Below are positions 1 to 7,445 of a stretch of 14,124 nucleotides of DNA, piece after piece. Each line of letters opens with the position of its first letter. Within the stretch, counting starts at the first letter, position 1. The position numbers were made by a program, and so were the translations under genes. The notes under the pieces were generated by a model. That model did not search any database and had not been told where the DNA came from. It worked only from the letters and a program-made list of their open reading frames with translations. Source of the DNA: Spirochaetales bacterium Spiro_01 (GTDB lineage Bacteria; Spirochaetota; Spirochaetia; Sphaerochaetales; Sphaerochaetaceae); assembly GCA_001604265.1 (NCBI GenBank), contig LVBC01000055.1:1-14124 (forward strand), read 5' to 3'.

Positions 1-27
1 CTGCCGAATCCATGATTCAGCAAACAT
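1..27 (-). CDS. Possible start of the next gene (partial, speculative)
   Basis: On the minus strand an ATG at 25-27 opens a frame that reads MFAESWIRQ to the window edge. A GAGGTG ribosome-binding-like motif sits about seven bases upstream. It would be the first gene after the operon terminator. Only nine codons are visible, so no function can be proposed. Chance occurrence of an ATG behind a GAGG is quite possible, and a second ATG at 11-13 lies in another frame. Confidence 0.2.
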
Positions 28-83
28 CTGAGGTCACCTCATATTGTTTACAATATTTCCGAGATTCTCGGCTTCGAAAGGGC
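1..83. other. Left-edge intergenic stretch with short dyads
   Basis: These bases lie beyond the operon terminator and hold no complete gene. Four short dyads are visible: GAATC/GATTC at 6-18, TGAGGT/ACCTCA at 29-41 (one-base centre), ATATTG/CAATAT at 41-56 (four-base centre) and CCGAGA/TCTCGG at 59-71 (one-base centre). Those with one-base centres cannot form RNA hairpins, so if they matter they would act as DNA operator sites. No convincing promoter was seen. Nothing here resembles a tRNA. Confidence 0.5.
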
Positions 84-110
84 AAAGAAAAACCGCCACA
101 TCGTGGCGGC
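84..110 (-). terminator. Intrinsic terminator of the ribosomal operon
   Basis: Read on the minus strand, CCGCCAC (103-109) pairs with GTGGCGG (93-99) around a GAT loop. A flanking G-U pair can be added. The stem is followed directly by TTTTTCTTT (84-92). The hairpin begins 37 bases after the rplQ stop codon. The T-rich side lies only on the minus-strand exit, so it ends leftward transcription of the whole cluster and would not work in the other direction. Confidence 0.9.
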
Positions 111-147
111 TTCAGGGACCTTACTCCCCTTTTGTGTCAGGCTTTCT

Positions 148-543
148 TCAAGCCTTCTTCTCAGCCTTGGTAGCTTCCTTCTTCTTTGTCTTCTCGACAA
201 GCTCGAGGATTACCATTTCAGCTGCATCCCCAAGTCTGTTGCCAGTCTTGAGGATTCTGGTGTAACCACCCTTACGTTCAGCGAACATAGGAGCGATTTC
301 CTTGAAGAGCTTGGCTACGACTGCCTCGTCGTAGATGTCACTTGCGACGATTCTGCGGTTGTGCACAGAATCTTCCTTGGCGCGAGTGATCATCTTTTCA
401 GCCATCTTTCTCACTTCAAGAGCCTTTGCCTTGGTGGTCTCGATTCTCTCGTATCTGAAGAGAGAGGTCACCATGTTGCGCTTTAAAGCCTTGCGCTCGC
501 TTGTGGTGCGAGAAAGCGCATTGAAACCAATTCTATGATTCAT
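148..543 (-). CDS. rplQ: Large ribosomal subunit protein bL17
   Basis: This is L17, a 50S protein near the exit-tunnel side of the large subunit. The 131-residue protein opens with [20 protein letters not shown], the family's hallmark N-terminus, followed by the conserved core around [20 protein letters not shown]. It ends in a lysine/alanine-rich tail (about residues 116-131), which is common and likely RNA-binding. Its ATG lies inside the end of rpoA: the two genes overlap by 11 bases in different frames, and an AAGGAAG ribosome-binding site lies within rpoA. Translational coupling to rpoA is therefore likely. It is the last gene of the operon, 37 bases before the terminator. The stop is TGA. 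Confidence 0.97.
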   Translation of the reverse strand: MNHRIGFNALSRTTSERKALKRNMVTSLFRYERIETTKAKALEVRKMAEKMITRAKEDSVHNRRIVASDIYDEAVVAKLFKEIAPMFAERKGGYTRILKTGNRLGDAAEMVILELVEKTKKKEATKAEKKA

Positions 544-1585
544 TGTTTTCTTCCTTATTTTCCGGAACTGTAGCAGTCTTAAGTATGCTGTAGTCGGTCA
601 TGCCGAGAGTAAGGTTCCACTCCTTGAGCTTCTCCTTGATCTCCTGGAGAGACTTCTTGCCGAAGTTTCTCGTCTTTGCAATCTCGTCCTCAGTCTTCTT
701 TGTCAGATCCCCGATTGTCCTGATGTTTGCATTCTTCAGACAGTTGGAGGAACGTACGGTAAGCTCGAGCTCTTCGACAGATGTGTCGAGGATCTTCTTG
801 ATCTTTGCTTCAGCTTCGTCGACTACCTCAGCAGTGCTTACGAGGCTCTCGTCGAAGTTGATGAAGATTGAGAAGTGCTCCTTGATGATCTTTGCAGCCT
901 CTGCAAGTGCATTCTCTGGGGAGATTGTACCGTCAGTGTAGACCTCGAGGATCAGCTTGTCATAATCGTTTCTCTGTCCGACCCTGGTAGGCTCGATGGA
1001 ATACTTTACTCTCTTTACAGGGGAGAAGAATGCATCGATTGCAATGACACCTGGCTCTTCAGAGTACTTTTCATTGAGTTCAGAAGGAACATAGCTGCGG
1101 CCGAGACTGATCTCAACGACCATCTCAAGATCACAGTCATCCATCATGGTAAATAGCTCAAGATCCGCATTGGTGATTGTTACCTGGTCTCTCTCGAGAA
1201 CAGCAGCAGTGACGGTGCCTGGTCCCTTGCATTGAATCGTAAGGGTAACACCTTCGCTATCCTCAGGCATTGAGATCTGAAGTTTCTTGAGTGCTGCGAT
1301 GATATCAGCGATATCTTCACGTACACCTGGGATGGATTCGAACTCGCTGGTAATGATGTGAGGCTCTCTACCTTCGTTGTTGAAGGTAGTGAACTGCACA
1401 GCTGTTACGGCATAGCCCTGGATGGAGGAGAGAAGAACCCTGCGCAGCGTGTTGCCGACAGTTGTTCCGAATCCTCTCTCGAAGGGGTAGGCAATAAATT
1501 TACCATAGTCTGGGGTCGATACGGTATGATCGTAAGTTATCCCGGTAGGCTTCTTGAAGCCCTTCAGTAGGTTCTTGCGTGCCAT
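533..1585 (-). CDS. rpoA: DNA-directed RNA polymerase subunit alpha
   Basis: The alpha subunit dimerises to nucleate RNA polymerase assembly, and its C-terminal domain contacts UP-element DNA and activators. The length of 350 residues is typical or slightly long. The N-terminal domain (about 20-245) contains the assembly motif [17 protein letters not shown] near residues 38-54. After a linker, the C-terminal domain (about 265-330) keeps [18 protein letters not shown]278, N281 and K311 match the E. coli DNA-binding residues R265, N268 and K298. An acidic tail follows. The SD AAGGAG is five bases from the ATG. The gene is set apart from rpsK by a structured 75-base spacer, one of the two largest gaps in the operon, and rpsD is absent from this position. 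Confidence 0.98.
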   Translation of the reverse strand: MARKNLLKGFKKPTGITYDHTVSTPDYGKFIAYPFERGFGTTVGNTLRRVLLSSIQGYAVTAVQFTTFNNEGREPHIITSEFESIPGVREDIADIIAALKKLQISMPEDSEGVTLTIQCKGPGTVTAAVLERDQVTITNADLELFTMMDDCDLEMVVEISLGRSYVPSELNEKYSEEPGVIAIDAFFSPVKRVKYSIEPTRVGQRNDYDKLILEVYTDGTISPENALAEAAKIIKEHFSIFINFDESLVSTAEVVDEAEAKIKKILDTSVEELELTVRSSNCLKNANIRTIGDLTKKTEDEIAKTRNFGKKSLQEIKEKLKEWNLTLGMTDYSILKTATVPENKEENNES

Positions 1586-1611
1586 GATTACTCCTTAATA
1601 GTCTTGTTTTC

Positions 1612-1655
1612 GTGTTCAACGAACACAGAATCGATGTTCGGAGCCCGAAGGCTCC
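1612..1655 (-). promoter_or_regulatory. Structured spacer ahead of rpoA with competing hairpins
   Basis: In the 75-base gap between rpsK and rpoA, the minus strand first forms GGAGCC-TTCG-GGCTCC (1640-1655), a stem with a stable UUCG tetraloop. It then forms GTGTTC-GTT-GAACAC (1612-1626). The segment TGTTCG (1620-1625) can instead pair with CGAACA (1635-1640), so two structures exclude each other. Neither stem is followed by a T run, so they are not classical terminators. They may be an RNA-processing site, an mRNA-stability element or a translation control for rpoA. The pairing is seen directly, but the role is inferred. Confidence 0.5.
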
Positions 1656-1660
1656 AAGCA

Positions 1661-2038
1661 TCAGACGCGGCGTGACTTTCTAGGACGACAGCCGTTGTGA
1701 GGGATTGGGGTAACATCACGGATGGAGCGAACCTTGAGACCGAGAGCTCCAAGAGTTCTGATAGCAGATTCGCGGCCTACGCCTGGACCCTTTACGAAAA
1801 CATTGACTTCCTTGAGACCATAGTCGAGAGCCTTCTTAGCAGCAGTCTCACAAGTAGTCTGAGCTGCGTAAGGAGTGGACTTCTTTGCACCTCTGAAACC
1901 GAGGCCACCAGCGGATGCCCAAGAAAGAGCGTTTCCGTTGATGTCGGTAACAGTGATGATAGTATTATTGAAGGTTGCCTGGATGTAGACATTACCTTCG
2001 ATAACGGTCTTCTTAACCTTTCTTTTTACTGTAGCCAT
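1661..2038 (-). CDS. rpsK: Small ribosomal subunit protein uS11
   Basis: S11 sits on the 30S platform beside the mRNA exit channel. The 125-residue protein has the family core [21 protein letters not shown] (about residues 22-42). It also has the [11 protein letters not shown] motif and the C-terminal [18 protein letters not shown], which includes the Asn-Gly pair that is converted to isoaspartate in E. coli. It lies 14 bases after rpsM, in the order expected for the alpha cluster. A 75-base spacer follows, because rpsD, which often comes next in other bacteria, is not here. Nothing is unusual in the protein itself. Confidence 0.97.
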   Translation of the reverse strand: MATVKRKVKKTVIEGNVYIQATFNNTIITVTDINGNALSWASAGGLGFRGAKKSTPYAAQTTCETAAKKALDYGLKEVNVFVKGPGVGRESAIRTLGALGLKVRSIRDVTPIPHNGCRPRKSRRV

Positions 2039-2052
2039 AATTCAACCTACCC

Positions 2053-2418
2053 TTACTTCTTCTTACCGGCAACGGTCTTCTTCTTACCCTTGCGAGTTCT
2101 AGCATTAGTCTTGGTTCTCTGGCCATGGACTGGGAGACCCTTTCTGTGTCTGAGACCACGGTAGCAACCGATATCCATAAGTCTCTTGATGTTGAGTGCG
2201 ACCTCAGTTCTGAGTGCACCCTCTACCTTGTACTCTTCTTCAAGGACCTTTCTGATCTGGGCAACATCCTCCTGGGTGAGGTTGTTGGCTCTCATGTTCG
2301 GATCGATGTTGGTCTTGGTACAGATATCCATAGCGGACTTATTGCCAATACCATAAATATAAGTCAGGGCAATCTTGACTGCCTTGTTCGGCAAGTCAAC
2401 ACCTGCAATACGTGCCAT
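2053..2418 (-). CDS. rpsM: Small ribosomal subunit protein uS13
   Basis: S13 lies at the top of the 30S head and contacts the 50S subunit and the P-site tRNA. The length of 121 residues is normal. The N-terminus [20 protein letters not shown], the helix-two-turns-helix segment around [12 protein letters not shown], the [20 protein letters not shown] motif (about residues 89-108) and a lysine-rich C-terminal tail that reaches toward tRNA are all present. A perfect AGGAGG ribosome-binding site (2424-2429) lies five bases before the ATG, in the 14-base gap after rpmJ. It directly follows rpmJ with no infA, as in several bacteria outside the E. coli and Bacillus arrangements. Confidence 0.97.
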   Translation of the reverse strand: MARIAGVDLPNKAVKIALTYIYGIGNKSAMDICTKTNIDPNMRANNLTQEDVAQIRKVLEEEYKVEGALRTEVALNIKRLMDIGCYRGLRHRKGLPVHGQRTKTNARTRKGKKKTVAGKKK

Positions 2419-2432
2419 ATCGGCCTCCTAGT

Positions 2433-2546
2433 TTATTTCTGTCTCTGCTTGTGCTTTGGATTCTCGCAGACGATGCGGACAACGCCGTTGCGTCTGATGA
2501 CCTTGCACTTGTCACAAATCGGTTTGACACTTGCTCTTACTTTCAT
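2433..2546 (-). CDS. rpmJ: Large ribosomal subunit protein bL36 (zinc form)
   Basis: This is a 37-residue gene. The product starts [20 protein letters not shown] and ends PKHKQRQK. C11, C14, C27 and H32 form the zinc ribbon of the C+ type of L36, which binds 23S rRNA. The SD AAGGAG (2555-2560) overlaps the secY stop codon and lies eight bases before the ATG, so coupling with secY is likely. The placement between secY and rpmJ-rpsM-rpsK-rpoA matches the usual spc/alpha junction. Cells under zinc limitation often carry a second, zinc-free copy elsewhere, but none is in this window. Confidence 0.97.
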   Translation of the reverse strand: MKVRASVKPICDKCKVIRRNGVVRIVCENPKHKQRQK

Positions 2547-2558
2547 AGTTCAAGCTCC

Positions 2559-3875
2559 TTAAATTTTTTTGGTCCTGCGGCCAGTGCCGACAAAACCTTC
2601 GTGGTGATGCATCTTCATCAGACCATCAAGCTGTCTTACGGTGTCGAGACATACACCGACCATGATGATCAGTGATGTGCCACCGAATAGCATTGCTACA
2701 CCTGCTGGGAAGTGGAACAGCTTCTGGATCAGAGTTGGAATCAGAGCGATGAAGGCAAGGAAGAGTGCACCAGGAAGAACGATCCTGTTGAGGACCTTTG
2801 TCAGGTACTTCTCCATGTTCTCGTTCTTGACACCGGGGATGGAACCGCCGTTGTCTCTGATGTTCTTCGCCATCTCGATAGGATTCAAACTTATCTGAGT
2901 ATAGAAGAAAGCAAAACCAATAATCAACAAGGTGTATATGATGAGATATGGGGCACCCTGAGGATTCAGGAAATTCGCAACAGCCTGCAGCCATCTTACG
3001 TTGTTTCCAAGAGAGGATGCAATCTGCAGCGGGAATGTGAGCAGTGCAGAAGCGAAGATGACAGGAATGACGCCAGAAGGATTGATCTTGAAAGGAATGT
3101 AGCTGGAACCAGCACCATAGACCTTTCTTCCGACAACACGTCTTGCGTAGTTGACTGGAATCTTTCTCTGACCCTGTTCTTCGTATACGACCATTACTAC
3201 GACTGCAACGAACATGATGACGACAACAATGAGAACGACTGGGTTCATTGTGCCAGCAGCGATGCTTGCAATAATGGTTGCAACTGCCTGAGGCATCCTG
3301 GCCACGATACCAGCGAAGATCATCAGAGAGATACCGTTACCGATACCGAACTGTGTGATCTTGTCGCCAAGCCAGATGAGCATCATCGTTCCAGCGGTGA
3401 CCGTCAGCATTGAGATCAGAGTGAAAGGAATGACACCTATCGTCATTGCACCAGGAATAGATCTTGCATATACAGTTACTACGAATGACTGGATCATACA
3501 AACGATGATAGTACCGTAGCGTGTGTACTGCTGCATCTTCTTGCTACCCTGAGGATCCTGTGCCAGCTTCTTGAGAGATGGTACAACGAGCATCAGGAGC
3601 TGGACGATAATCTGGGTGCTGATGTAAGGCATTACACCGAGCATGAATATCGAGAAGTTACTGAAAGCACCACCTGAGAAGAAGTTCAGATACTCGGCAA
3701 AGCCGATGGTACTGGACTGGCTGACCGTCAGGAAGTAGTTTTCGAGAGCGTTTGGATCAATGCCAGGAATTGGGATTACTGTGCCGACGCGGCTTACCAT
3801 AAGTAAGCCGATCGTCACAAGTACCTTATTCCGGATGTCCTTCATTCTCATCATATCAGTGAGAGTGTTTGACAT
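2559..3875 (-). CDS. secY: Protein translocase subunit SecY
   Basis: SecY is the channel of the Sec translocon in the inner membrane. With SecE and SecG it passes unfolded proteins driven by SecA or the ribosome. The 438-residue protein shows ten hydrophobic segments, at roughly residues 17-36, 74-98, 119-138, 149-171, 179-204, 212-232, 263-283, 308-328, 365-387 and 393-412. The plug region is near 57-70, with the SecY signature GGAFSNFSIFMLGVMPYIST beginning near 68. The cytoplasmic loop around EEQGQRKIPVNYARR (232-246) is conserved. The basic C-terminus ends RRTKKI. The gene follows rplO by 21 bases and its stop overlaps the rpmJ ribosome-binding site. adk and map, often found after secY, are absent. 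Confidence 0.98.
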   Translation of the reverse strand: MSNTLTDMMRMKDIRNKVLVTIGLLMVSRVGTVIPIPGIDPNALENYFLTVSQSSTIGFAEYLNFFSGGAFSNFSIFMLGVMPYISTQIIVQLLMLVVPSLKKLAQDPQGSKKMQQYTRYGTIIVCMIQSFVVTVYARSIPGAMTIGVIPFTLISMLTVTAGTMMLIWLGDKITQFGIGNGISLMIFAGIVARMPQAVATIIASIAAGTMNPVVLIVVVIMFVAVVVMVVYEEQGQRKIPVNYARRVVGRKVYGAGSSYIPFKINPSGVIPVIFASALLTFPLQIASSLGNNVRWLQAVANFLNPQGAPYLIIYTLLIIGFAFFYTQISLNPIEMAKNIRDNGGSIPGVKNENMEKYLTKVLNRIVLPGALFLAFIALIPTLIQKLFHFPAGVAMLFGGTSLIIMVGVCLDTVRQLDGLMKMHHHEGFVGTGRRTKKI

Positions 3876-3896
3876 TGTTACTTACCTTCTTTGAAG

Positions 3897-4328
3897 TTAC
3901 TTAATGGAGCCACCAGCTTCCTCGATAGCAGTCTTGGCTGCCTGAGAGCACTTGACACCTTCGAAAGCGACCTTCTTGGTAAGCTCACCATTTGCAAGGA
4001 TCTTAACAAGAACTTCTGCACCCTTTACGATGCCCTTTGCCTTGAGTGTCTCGACGCTGACGGTCTCGCCGTCCTCGTACTTGTCACTGATGACAGAGAG
4101 GGAAACGACCTGATAGGTCTCCTTGAAAAGTGCATTGGAGAAGCCACGGCGTGCAACACGTCTGTAAAGTGGCATCTGACCGCCCTCGAAACCAGGGCGA
4201 ACTCCACCGCCGGAGCGGCTGTTCTGACCATCGTGGCCACGGCCGCAGGCTCTTCCCTTGGAGGAAGCGCCACGACCTACGATAGTCTTCTTAGTATTAG
4301 CACCGAATGGTGCGTTGATCTGTCCCAT
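3897..4328 (-). CDS. rplO: Large ribosomal subunit protein uL15
   Basis: L15 is a late-assembling 50S protein with a long extended N-terminus threaded into 23S rRNA. The 143-residue protein has the glycine/arginine-rich N-terminal half with GRGASSKGRACGRGHDGQNS and the GFEGGQMPLYRRVARRGF motif (about residues 46-63), then a compact globular C-terminal domain. The ATG is one base after the rpmD stop, with GAGGAG inside the rpmD end serving as the ribosome-binding site, so the two are translationally coupled. It is in the standard rpmD-rplO-secY order. Confidence 0.97.
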   Translation of the reverse strand: MGQINAPFGANTKKTIVGRGASSKGRACGRGHDGQNSRSGGGVRPGFEGGQMPLYRRVARRGFSNALFKETYQVVSLSVISDKYEDGETVSVETLKAKGIVKGAEVLVKILANGELTKKVAFEGVKCSQAAKTAIEEAGGSIK

Positions 4329-4329
4329 C

Positions 4330-4515
4330 TTAAATCTCCTCGACCTTTACTAAGTGTGCGACAGTGCGGACCATACCGAGTGTGGATGGTGTAGCTGCCT
4401 GCACAACACTGCTGTGAAGCTTGCCAAGACCAAGAGCCTTAACAGTCTTTCTCTGAACTGGGAGTGTTCCTGCAACCGAGCGTACAAGAGTAATCTTAAT
4501 CTGCTTTTCTGCCAT
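4330..4515 (-). CDS. rpmD: Large ribosomal subunit protein uL30
   Basis: L30 is a small 50S protein. The start chosen is the ATG at 4513-4515, giving 61 residues beginning MAEKQIKITLVRSVAGTL. An upstream in-frame GTG at 4525-4527 would add four residues and overlap rpsE, and it is less likely. The conserved fold is visible in the sequence from IKITLVRS through QRKTVKALGLGKLHSSV. The short C-terminus ends VAHLVKVEEI. The ATG comes two bases after the rpsE stop, with only a weak GGGG-type ribosome-binding motif. Reinitiation after rpsE translation is therefore the probable way it is translated. Confidence 0.96.
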   Translation of the reverse strand: MAEKQIKITLVRSVAGTLPVQRKTVKALGLGKLHSSVVQAATPSTLGMVRTVAHLVKVEEI

Positions 4516-4517
4516 AA

Positions 4518-5024
4518 TTAACCCCACATTTCCTTGAGAGACTTGCCTCTGTTCTTAGCGACCTCTTTTGCATCGAAAAGGTTCTCGAATGCATCGAATG
4601 TAGCCTTTACCGAGTTGATGGCATTCTTGGAACCAAGGGACTTGCTGAGCATGTCCTTGATACCAGCTGCATCGGCAACAGCCTTGACTGTACCACCAGC
4701 GATAACACCAGTACCTGGAACTGCTGGGCGAACAAGAACCTGAGCGCTCTTGAACTTGCCAGTCATCTCGTGAGGAATGGTGGTTCCCTTGAGTGGAACT
4801 GTGATCAGGTGAGCCTTTGCATGGTCGGTAGCCTTTCTGATGGAATCGGTGACATCGTTTGCCTTTCCGAAACCATAGCCTACTCTACCGTCGCCATAAC
4901 CTACAACTACGAGAGCTGCATAGGAGAAGTTCTTACCACCCTTTACAACCTTGCAAACGCGGTTGAGGGTGATGAGCTTCTCTACATATCCGTCTCTGAC
5001 TTCCTTATCTCTAGACTTTTCCAT
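4518..5024 (-). CDS. rpsE: Small ribosomal subunit protein uS5
   Basis: S5 lies at the back of the 30S subunit near the mRNA entry and contributes to decoding accuracy. Mutations in its loop near residues 20-30 give spectinomycin resistance in E. coli. The start is taken at the ATG at 5022-5024 (168 residues, MEKSRDKEVR...), eight bases after AAGGGG. An upstream in-frame TTG is unlikely. The double-stranded RNA-binding-like N-terminal domain holds LNRVCKVVKGGKNFSYAALV (20-39), and the C-terminal domain holds GTGVIAGG. The usual GGPVRAV motif reads GGTVKAV here (T112, K114). The ribosome-binding site overlaps the rplR stop. Confidence 0.97.
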   Translation of the reverse strand: MEKSRDKEVRDGYVEKLITLNRVCKVVKGGKNFSYAALVVVGYGDGRVGYGFGKANDVTDSIRKATDHAKAHLITVPLKGTTIPHEMTGKFKSAQVLVRPAVPGTGVIAGGTVKAVADAAGIKDMLSKSLGSKNAINSVKATFDAFENLFDAKEVAKNRGKSLKEMWG

Positions 5025-5036
5025 TACCAAAACCCC

Positions 5037-5396
5037 TTAGAACTTTACACCAGCTGAACGTGCACCGTCAGCGATGGCCTTTACGATACCGTGATAGATG
5101 TAACCATTGCGGTCAAATACTACGGTGTCGATCTTCTTCTCAAGAAGTCTCTTTCCGAGTGCCTCGCCGAGCTTTGCAGCATCTGCGACACAGTTCTTGA
5201 GTCCCTTGAGTTCAGCTTCGGTAGTAGAAGCAGAAGCGAGAGTCTTACCATTTACATCATCGATAACCTGAACATACATGTGGAGGTTAGAGCGGAAGAC
5301 AGTCATTCTTGGTCTCTCTGGAGTACCAGAAACTCTCTTTCTGATGTGAGCCTTTCTCTTGGCCAGCTTGCGATTCTTATCGACAATTCTGTTCAT
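5037..5396 (-). CDS. rplR: Large ribosomal subunit protein uL18
   Basis: L18 binds 5S rRNA, with L5, and anchors it to the 50S subunit. The 119-residue protein starts [20 protein letters not shown], a basic arm. It then has the family core with [20 protein letters not shown] (about residues 24-43), [17 protein letters not shown] and the C-terminal [20 protein letters not shown]. Length and order (rplF-rplR-rpsE) are standard. It starts 14 bases after the last base of rplF (13-base gap), with an AAGGGG-like ribosome-binding site. Nothing is unusual. Confidence 0.97.
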   Translation of the reverse strand: MNRIVDKNRKLAKRKAHIRKRVSGTPERPRMTVFRSNLHMYVQVIDDVNGKTLASASTTEAELKGLKNCVADAAKLGEALGKRLLEKKIDTVVFDRNGYIYHGIVKAIADGARSAGVKF

Positions 5397-5409
5397 TTTT
5401 CTCTACCCC

Positions 5410-5961
5410 TTATTTCTTGCCACCAGACTTACCGACCTTGCGGCGGATGTTCTCGGTCTCATACTTGATACCCTTGCCCTTATAAGGTTCTGGACCTCTC
5501 AGGGAGCGGATCTCTGCTGCGGTCTGGCCGACAAGAGCCTTATCGATACCCTCGATAACGATCTTGGTGCCATCGCCACTGGCAGTGATACCAGCTGGTA
5601 CTACGTAGTCGATGATGGTGGAATAGCCGAGAGTAAGAACGATGATATTCTTCTGGCCGTCCTTCTTGAACTCGGCCCTGTAGCCTACGCCGTTGATGAG
5701 AAGAGTCTTGGAGTAGCCCTTGCTTACGCCTATGATCATGTTGTTGATCAGCTGGCGATAGAGGCCATGAGCACTTCTGCTCTCCTTCTCGTCGTCCTTT
5801 CTGGTTACTACGACCTCGTTATCCTTTACCTCAATGGTCACCATTGGGCTGACAGCCTGCTCGAGCTTGCCCTTTGGGCCCTCGACGACAACGCTCTTAT
5901 CCTTGACGGTAACCTTTACACCTGCTGGGATGACAACAGGCAACTTACCAATACGTGACAT
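5410..5961 (-). CDS. rplF: Large ribosomal subunit protein uL6
   Basis: L6 lies near the factor-binding site and the sarcin-ricin loop of the 50S subunit. The 183-residue protein is built of two repeated domains. The N-terminal one begins MSRIGKLPVVIPAGVKVTVK, and the C-terminal one contains INGVGYRAEF, GIDKALVGQTAAEIRSLRGP and the signature PEPYKGKGIKYETE near residues 158-171. The C-terminus is lysine-rich. A GGAG ribosome-binding site lies in the 12-base gap after rpsH. It is in the standard rpsH-rplF-rplR order and there is no sign of truncation. Confidence 0.97.
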   Translation of the reverse strand: MSRIGKLPVVIPAGVKVTVKDKSVVVEGPKGKLEQAVSPMVTIEVKDNEVVVTRKDDEKESRSAHGLYRQLINNMIIGVSKGYSKTLLINGVGYRAEFKKDGQKNIIVLTLGYSTIIDYVVPAGITASGDGTKIVIEGIDKALVGQTAAEIRSLRGPEPYKGKGIKYETENIRRKVGKSGGKK

Positions 5962-5973
5962 TGCTGTTCTCCT

Positions 5974-6372
5974 TTACCAGATGGTGCAGATGAGCTCACC
6001 ACCAACCTTTGCCTCAGTAGCCTTGCGGCCTGTGATGACGCCAGTTGAGGAAGAAACGACCACAATACCATGGCCATTGAAGACCCTTGGCATATCCTTG
6101 TAACCGCTGTAGACACGGCGACCAGGAGTGGAGACTCTCTCAAGACCGTGGATGACCGGTGCCTGAGACTCGTCATACTTAAGGTATACGCGGATAACAG
6201 AGAGGTTGTCCTTTGTTACCTTCTTGAAATTCTTGATGTAGCCCTCGTTCTTAAGGATCTTGATGATCTGGAGCTTCATCTTGGATGTTGAAATATCTAC
6301 TTTCTCATGCTTAGCCTGACTAGCATTTCTGATCTTAGTCAGCATATCAGCAATTGGATCACTTACTGCCAT
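5974..6372 (-). CDS. rpsH: Small ribosomal subunit protein uS8
   Basis: S8 is a primary 16S rRNA-binding protein needed for central-domain assembly. In E. coli it also represses the spc operon by binding its mRNA near the rplE start. The 132-residue protein has the N-terminal [13 protein letters not shown] motif and the C-terminal [20 protein letters not shown], which corresponds to the family's STSKGVMT rRNA-binding segment. An AGGAG ribosome-binding site overlaps the rpsN stop (TAG). It is nine bases after rpsN. Whether autoregulation like that in E. coli exists cannot be judged from sequence reading alone. Confidence 0.97.
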   Translation of the reverse strand: MAVSDPIADMLTKIRNASQAKHEKVDISTSKMKLQIIKILKNEGYIKNFKKVTKDNLSVIRVYLKYDESQAPVIHGLERVSTPGRRVYSGYKDMPRVFNGHGIVVVSSSTGVITGRKATEAKVGGELICTIW

Positions 6373-6381
6373 ATCTCTCTC

Positions 6382-6567
6382 CTACCAGCTGGACTTGGTA
6401 ACGCCAGGGATCTGGCCTTCACTAGCCAATTTGCGGAAGCAAAGTCTGCACATATCAAACTTGCGCATATATCCACGTGGTCTGCCACAAAGTCTGCAGC
6501 GGTTGTAGCTGCGAGTGGAGAACTTTGGATCTCTATTTGCCTTAATAATCAAAGACTTCTTTGCCAT
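6382..6567 (-). CDS. rpsN: Small ribosomal subunit protein uS14, zinc-binding type
   Basis: S14 is in the 30S head near the A site. This is the short 61-residue C+ (type Z) form, not the roughly 100-residue form of E. coli. Two CxxC pairs (C24/C27 and C40/C43) with a 12-residue spacer form the zinc site, in the family motif [14 protein letters not shown]...CRLCFRKLA. It ends in GVTKSSW. It lies 13 bases after rplE behind an AAGGAG ribosome-binding site, in the standard rplE-rpsN-rpsH order. With the zinc form of L36, it shows ribosomes that depend on zinc supply. Confidence 0.97.
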   Translation of the reverse strand: MAKKSLIIKANRDPKFSTRSYNRCRLCGRPRGYMRKFDMCRLCFRKLASEGQIPGVTKSSW

Positions 6568-6580
6568 ACTTCTCTACTCC

Positions 6581-7132
6581 TTACTTTGCGAACGGCATGC
6601 CGAGCTTCTTCAGCAGAGCATATCCTTCTTCATCGGTCTTTGCAGATGTAACAAAGGCGATGTTAAGACCGCTGACTCTTTCAATCTTATCGAAGTCGAT
6701 CTCTGGGAAGATGATCTGCTCGGTAAGACCGAGGGAATAGTTACCGTGACCGTCGAATGCGTTCGGATTTACGCCTCTGAAGTCCTTTACACGAGGGAGA
6801 GCGATGCTGATCAGTCTCTCGAGGAAGTACCACATGTTGTCGCCGCGCAGAGTGACCATTGCGCCGATCTCCTGGCCCTGGCGGACCTTGAAGTTTGCGA
6901 TGGACTTCTTTGCCTTGGTCTTTACAACATGCTGACCTGTGATCTGCTCGAGTTCCTTGACAGCTGCATCGAGGAGCTTCTTGTTTGTTGTTGCTTCACC
7001 AACACCGACAGATACTGTGATCTTCTCGAGTACTGGGATCTGCATAACAGACTTGTAATTGAACTCCTTCATGAGCTCAGGAGCTACGGTTTCCTTGTAC
7101 TTTACCTTGAAATTAGGAACAAAATCTGCCAT
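6581..7132 (-). CDS. rplE: Large ribosomal subunit protein uL5
   Basis: L5 binds 5S rRNA and forms intersubunit contact with S13 and P-site tRNA. The start is the ATG at 7130-7132 (183 residues, [20 protein letters not shown]). The frame stays open upstream for 28 codons inside rplX, but that stretch does not resemble L5. Conserved blocks include [20 protein letters not shown] (residues 27-46), [18 protein letters not shown] and [20 protein letters not shown] through [13 protein letters not shown]. The ATG falls one base after the rplX stop. A GGAGAGG ribosome-binding site lies within rplX, so translation is likely coupled. Confidence 0.97.
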   Translation of the reverse strand: MADFVPNFKVKYKETVAPELMKEFNYKSVMQIPVLEKITVSVGVGEATTNKKLLDAAVKELEQITGQHVVKTKAKKSIANFKVRQGQEIGAMVTLRGDNMWYFLERLISIALPRVKDFRGVNPNAFDGHGNYSLGLTEQIIFPEIDFDKIERVSGLNIAFVTSAKTDEEGYALLKKLGMPFAK

Positions 7133-7133
7133 T

Positions 7134-7433
7134 TTAGAGCACCTCTCCAGTCTTCTTGGCGAAACGTACCTTCTTTCCGTTCTCCATTTTGTATCCAACT
7201 CTTGTTGTCTTGTCATTGCTCAGGAGAGCAACGTTCGAAACATGAATTGGAGCTTCTACTACCATGATACCACCCTTATCCTGTGGGTTTCTTTTCTTCA
7301 TGGTCTTGCTGACCATGTTGGCACCCTGGACGATGACCCTTTCGGTTTCCGGGTCAATCTTCACAATCTTACCGACCTTGCCCTTATCCTTTCCGGCAAT
7401 GATCTTGACTGTGTCGTTCTTCTTAAGTCTCAT
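7134..7433 (-). CDS. rplX: Large ribosomal subunit protein uL24
   Basis: L24 is an early assembly protein that starts 50S folding and lies by the tunnel exit. The 99-residue protein has the KOW motif near its N-terminus ([20 protein letters not shown]), then [20 protein letters not shown] and [10 protein letters not shown], all typical. An AGGAG ribosome-binding site sits in the 12-base gap after rplN. The end of the gene carries the rplE ribosome-binding site. There is nothing unusual, and the order rplN-rplX-rplE is universal. Confidence 0.97.
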   Translation of the reverse strand: MRLKKNDTVKIIAGKDKGKVGKIVKIDPETERVIVQGANMVSKTMKKRNPQDKGGIMVVEAPIHVSNVALLSNDKTTRVGYKMENGKKVRFAKKTGEVL

Positions 7434-7445
7434 GTGTCTAATCTC

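Noticed and set aside
1595..1619. Internal promoter for rpoA (TTGAAC with TATTAA)
   Set aside because: The two elements are only 13 bases apart, too short for a sigma-70-type promoter.
1612..1655. Intrinsic terminator before rpoA
   Set aside because: Neither hairpin is followed by a T run on the minus strand. They were kept as a structured spacer instead.
2562..2570. A7 run near the secY end as a possible frameshift or slippage site
   Set aside because: It encodes the ordinary Lys-Lys-Ile tail a codon before the stop. A shift would alter only the last residues, and there is no downstream structure.
5359..5958. Long plus-strand open frames opposite the ribosomal genes (for example 5359-5958, 6515-7267, 8719-9471, 2712-3413 and 12014-12493)
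   Set aside because: They lie fully opposite highly conserved genes, have no family resemblance or operon logic, and arise because the biased codon use of the real genes avoids TTA, CTA and TCA, leaving the opposite strand free of stops.
7133..7216. N-terminal extension of L5 inside rplX
   Set aside because: The 28 extra codons do not look like L5, overlap rplX entirely, and the ATG at 7132 has a suitable ribosome-binding site.
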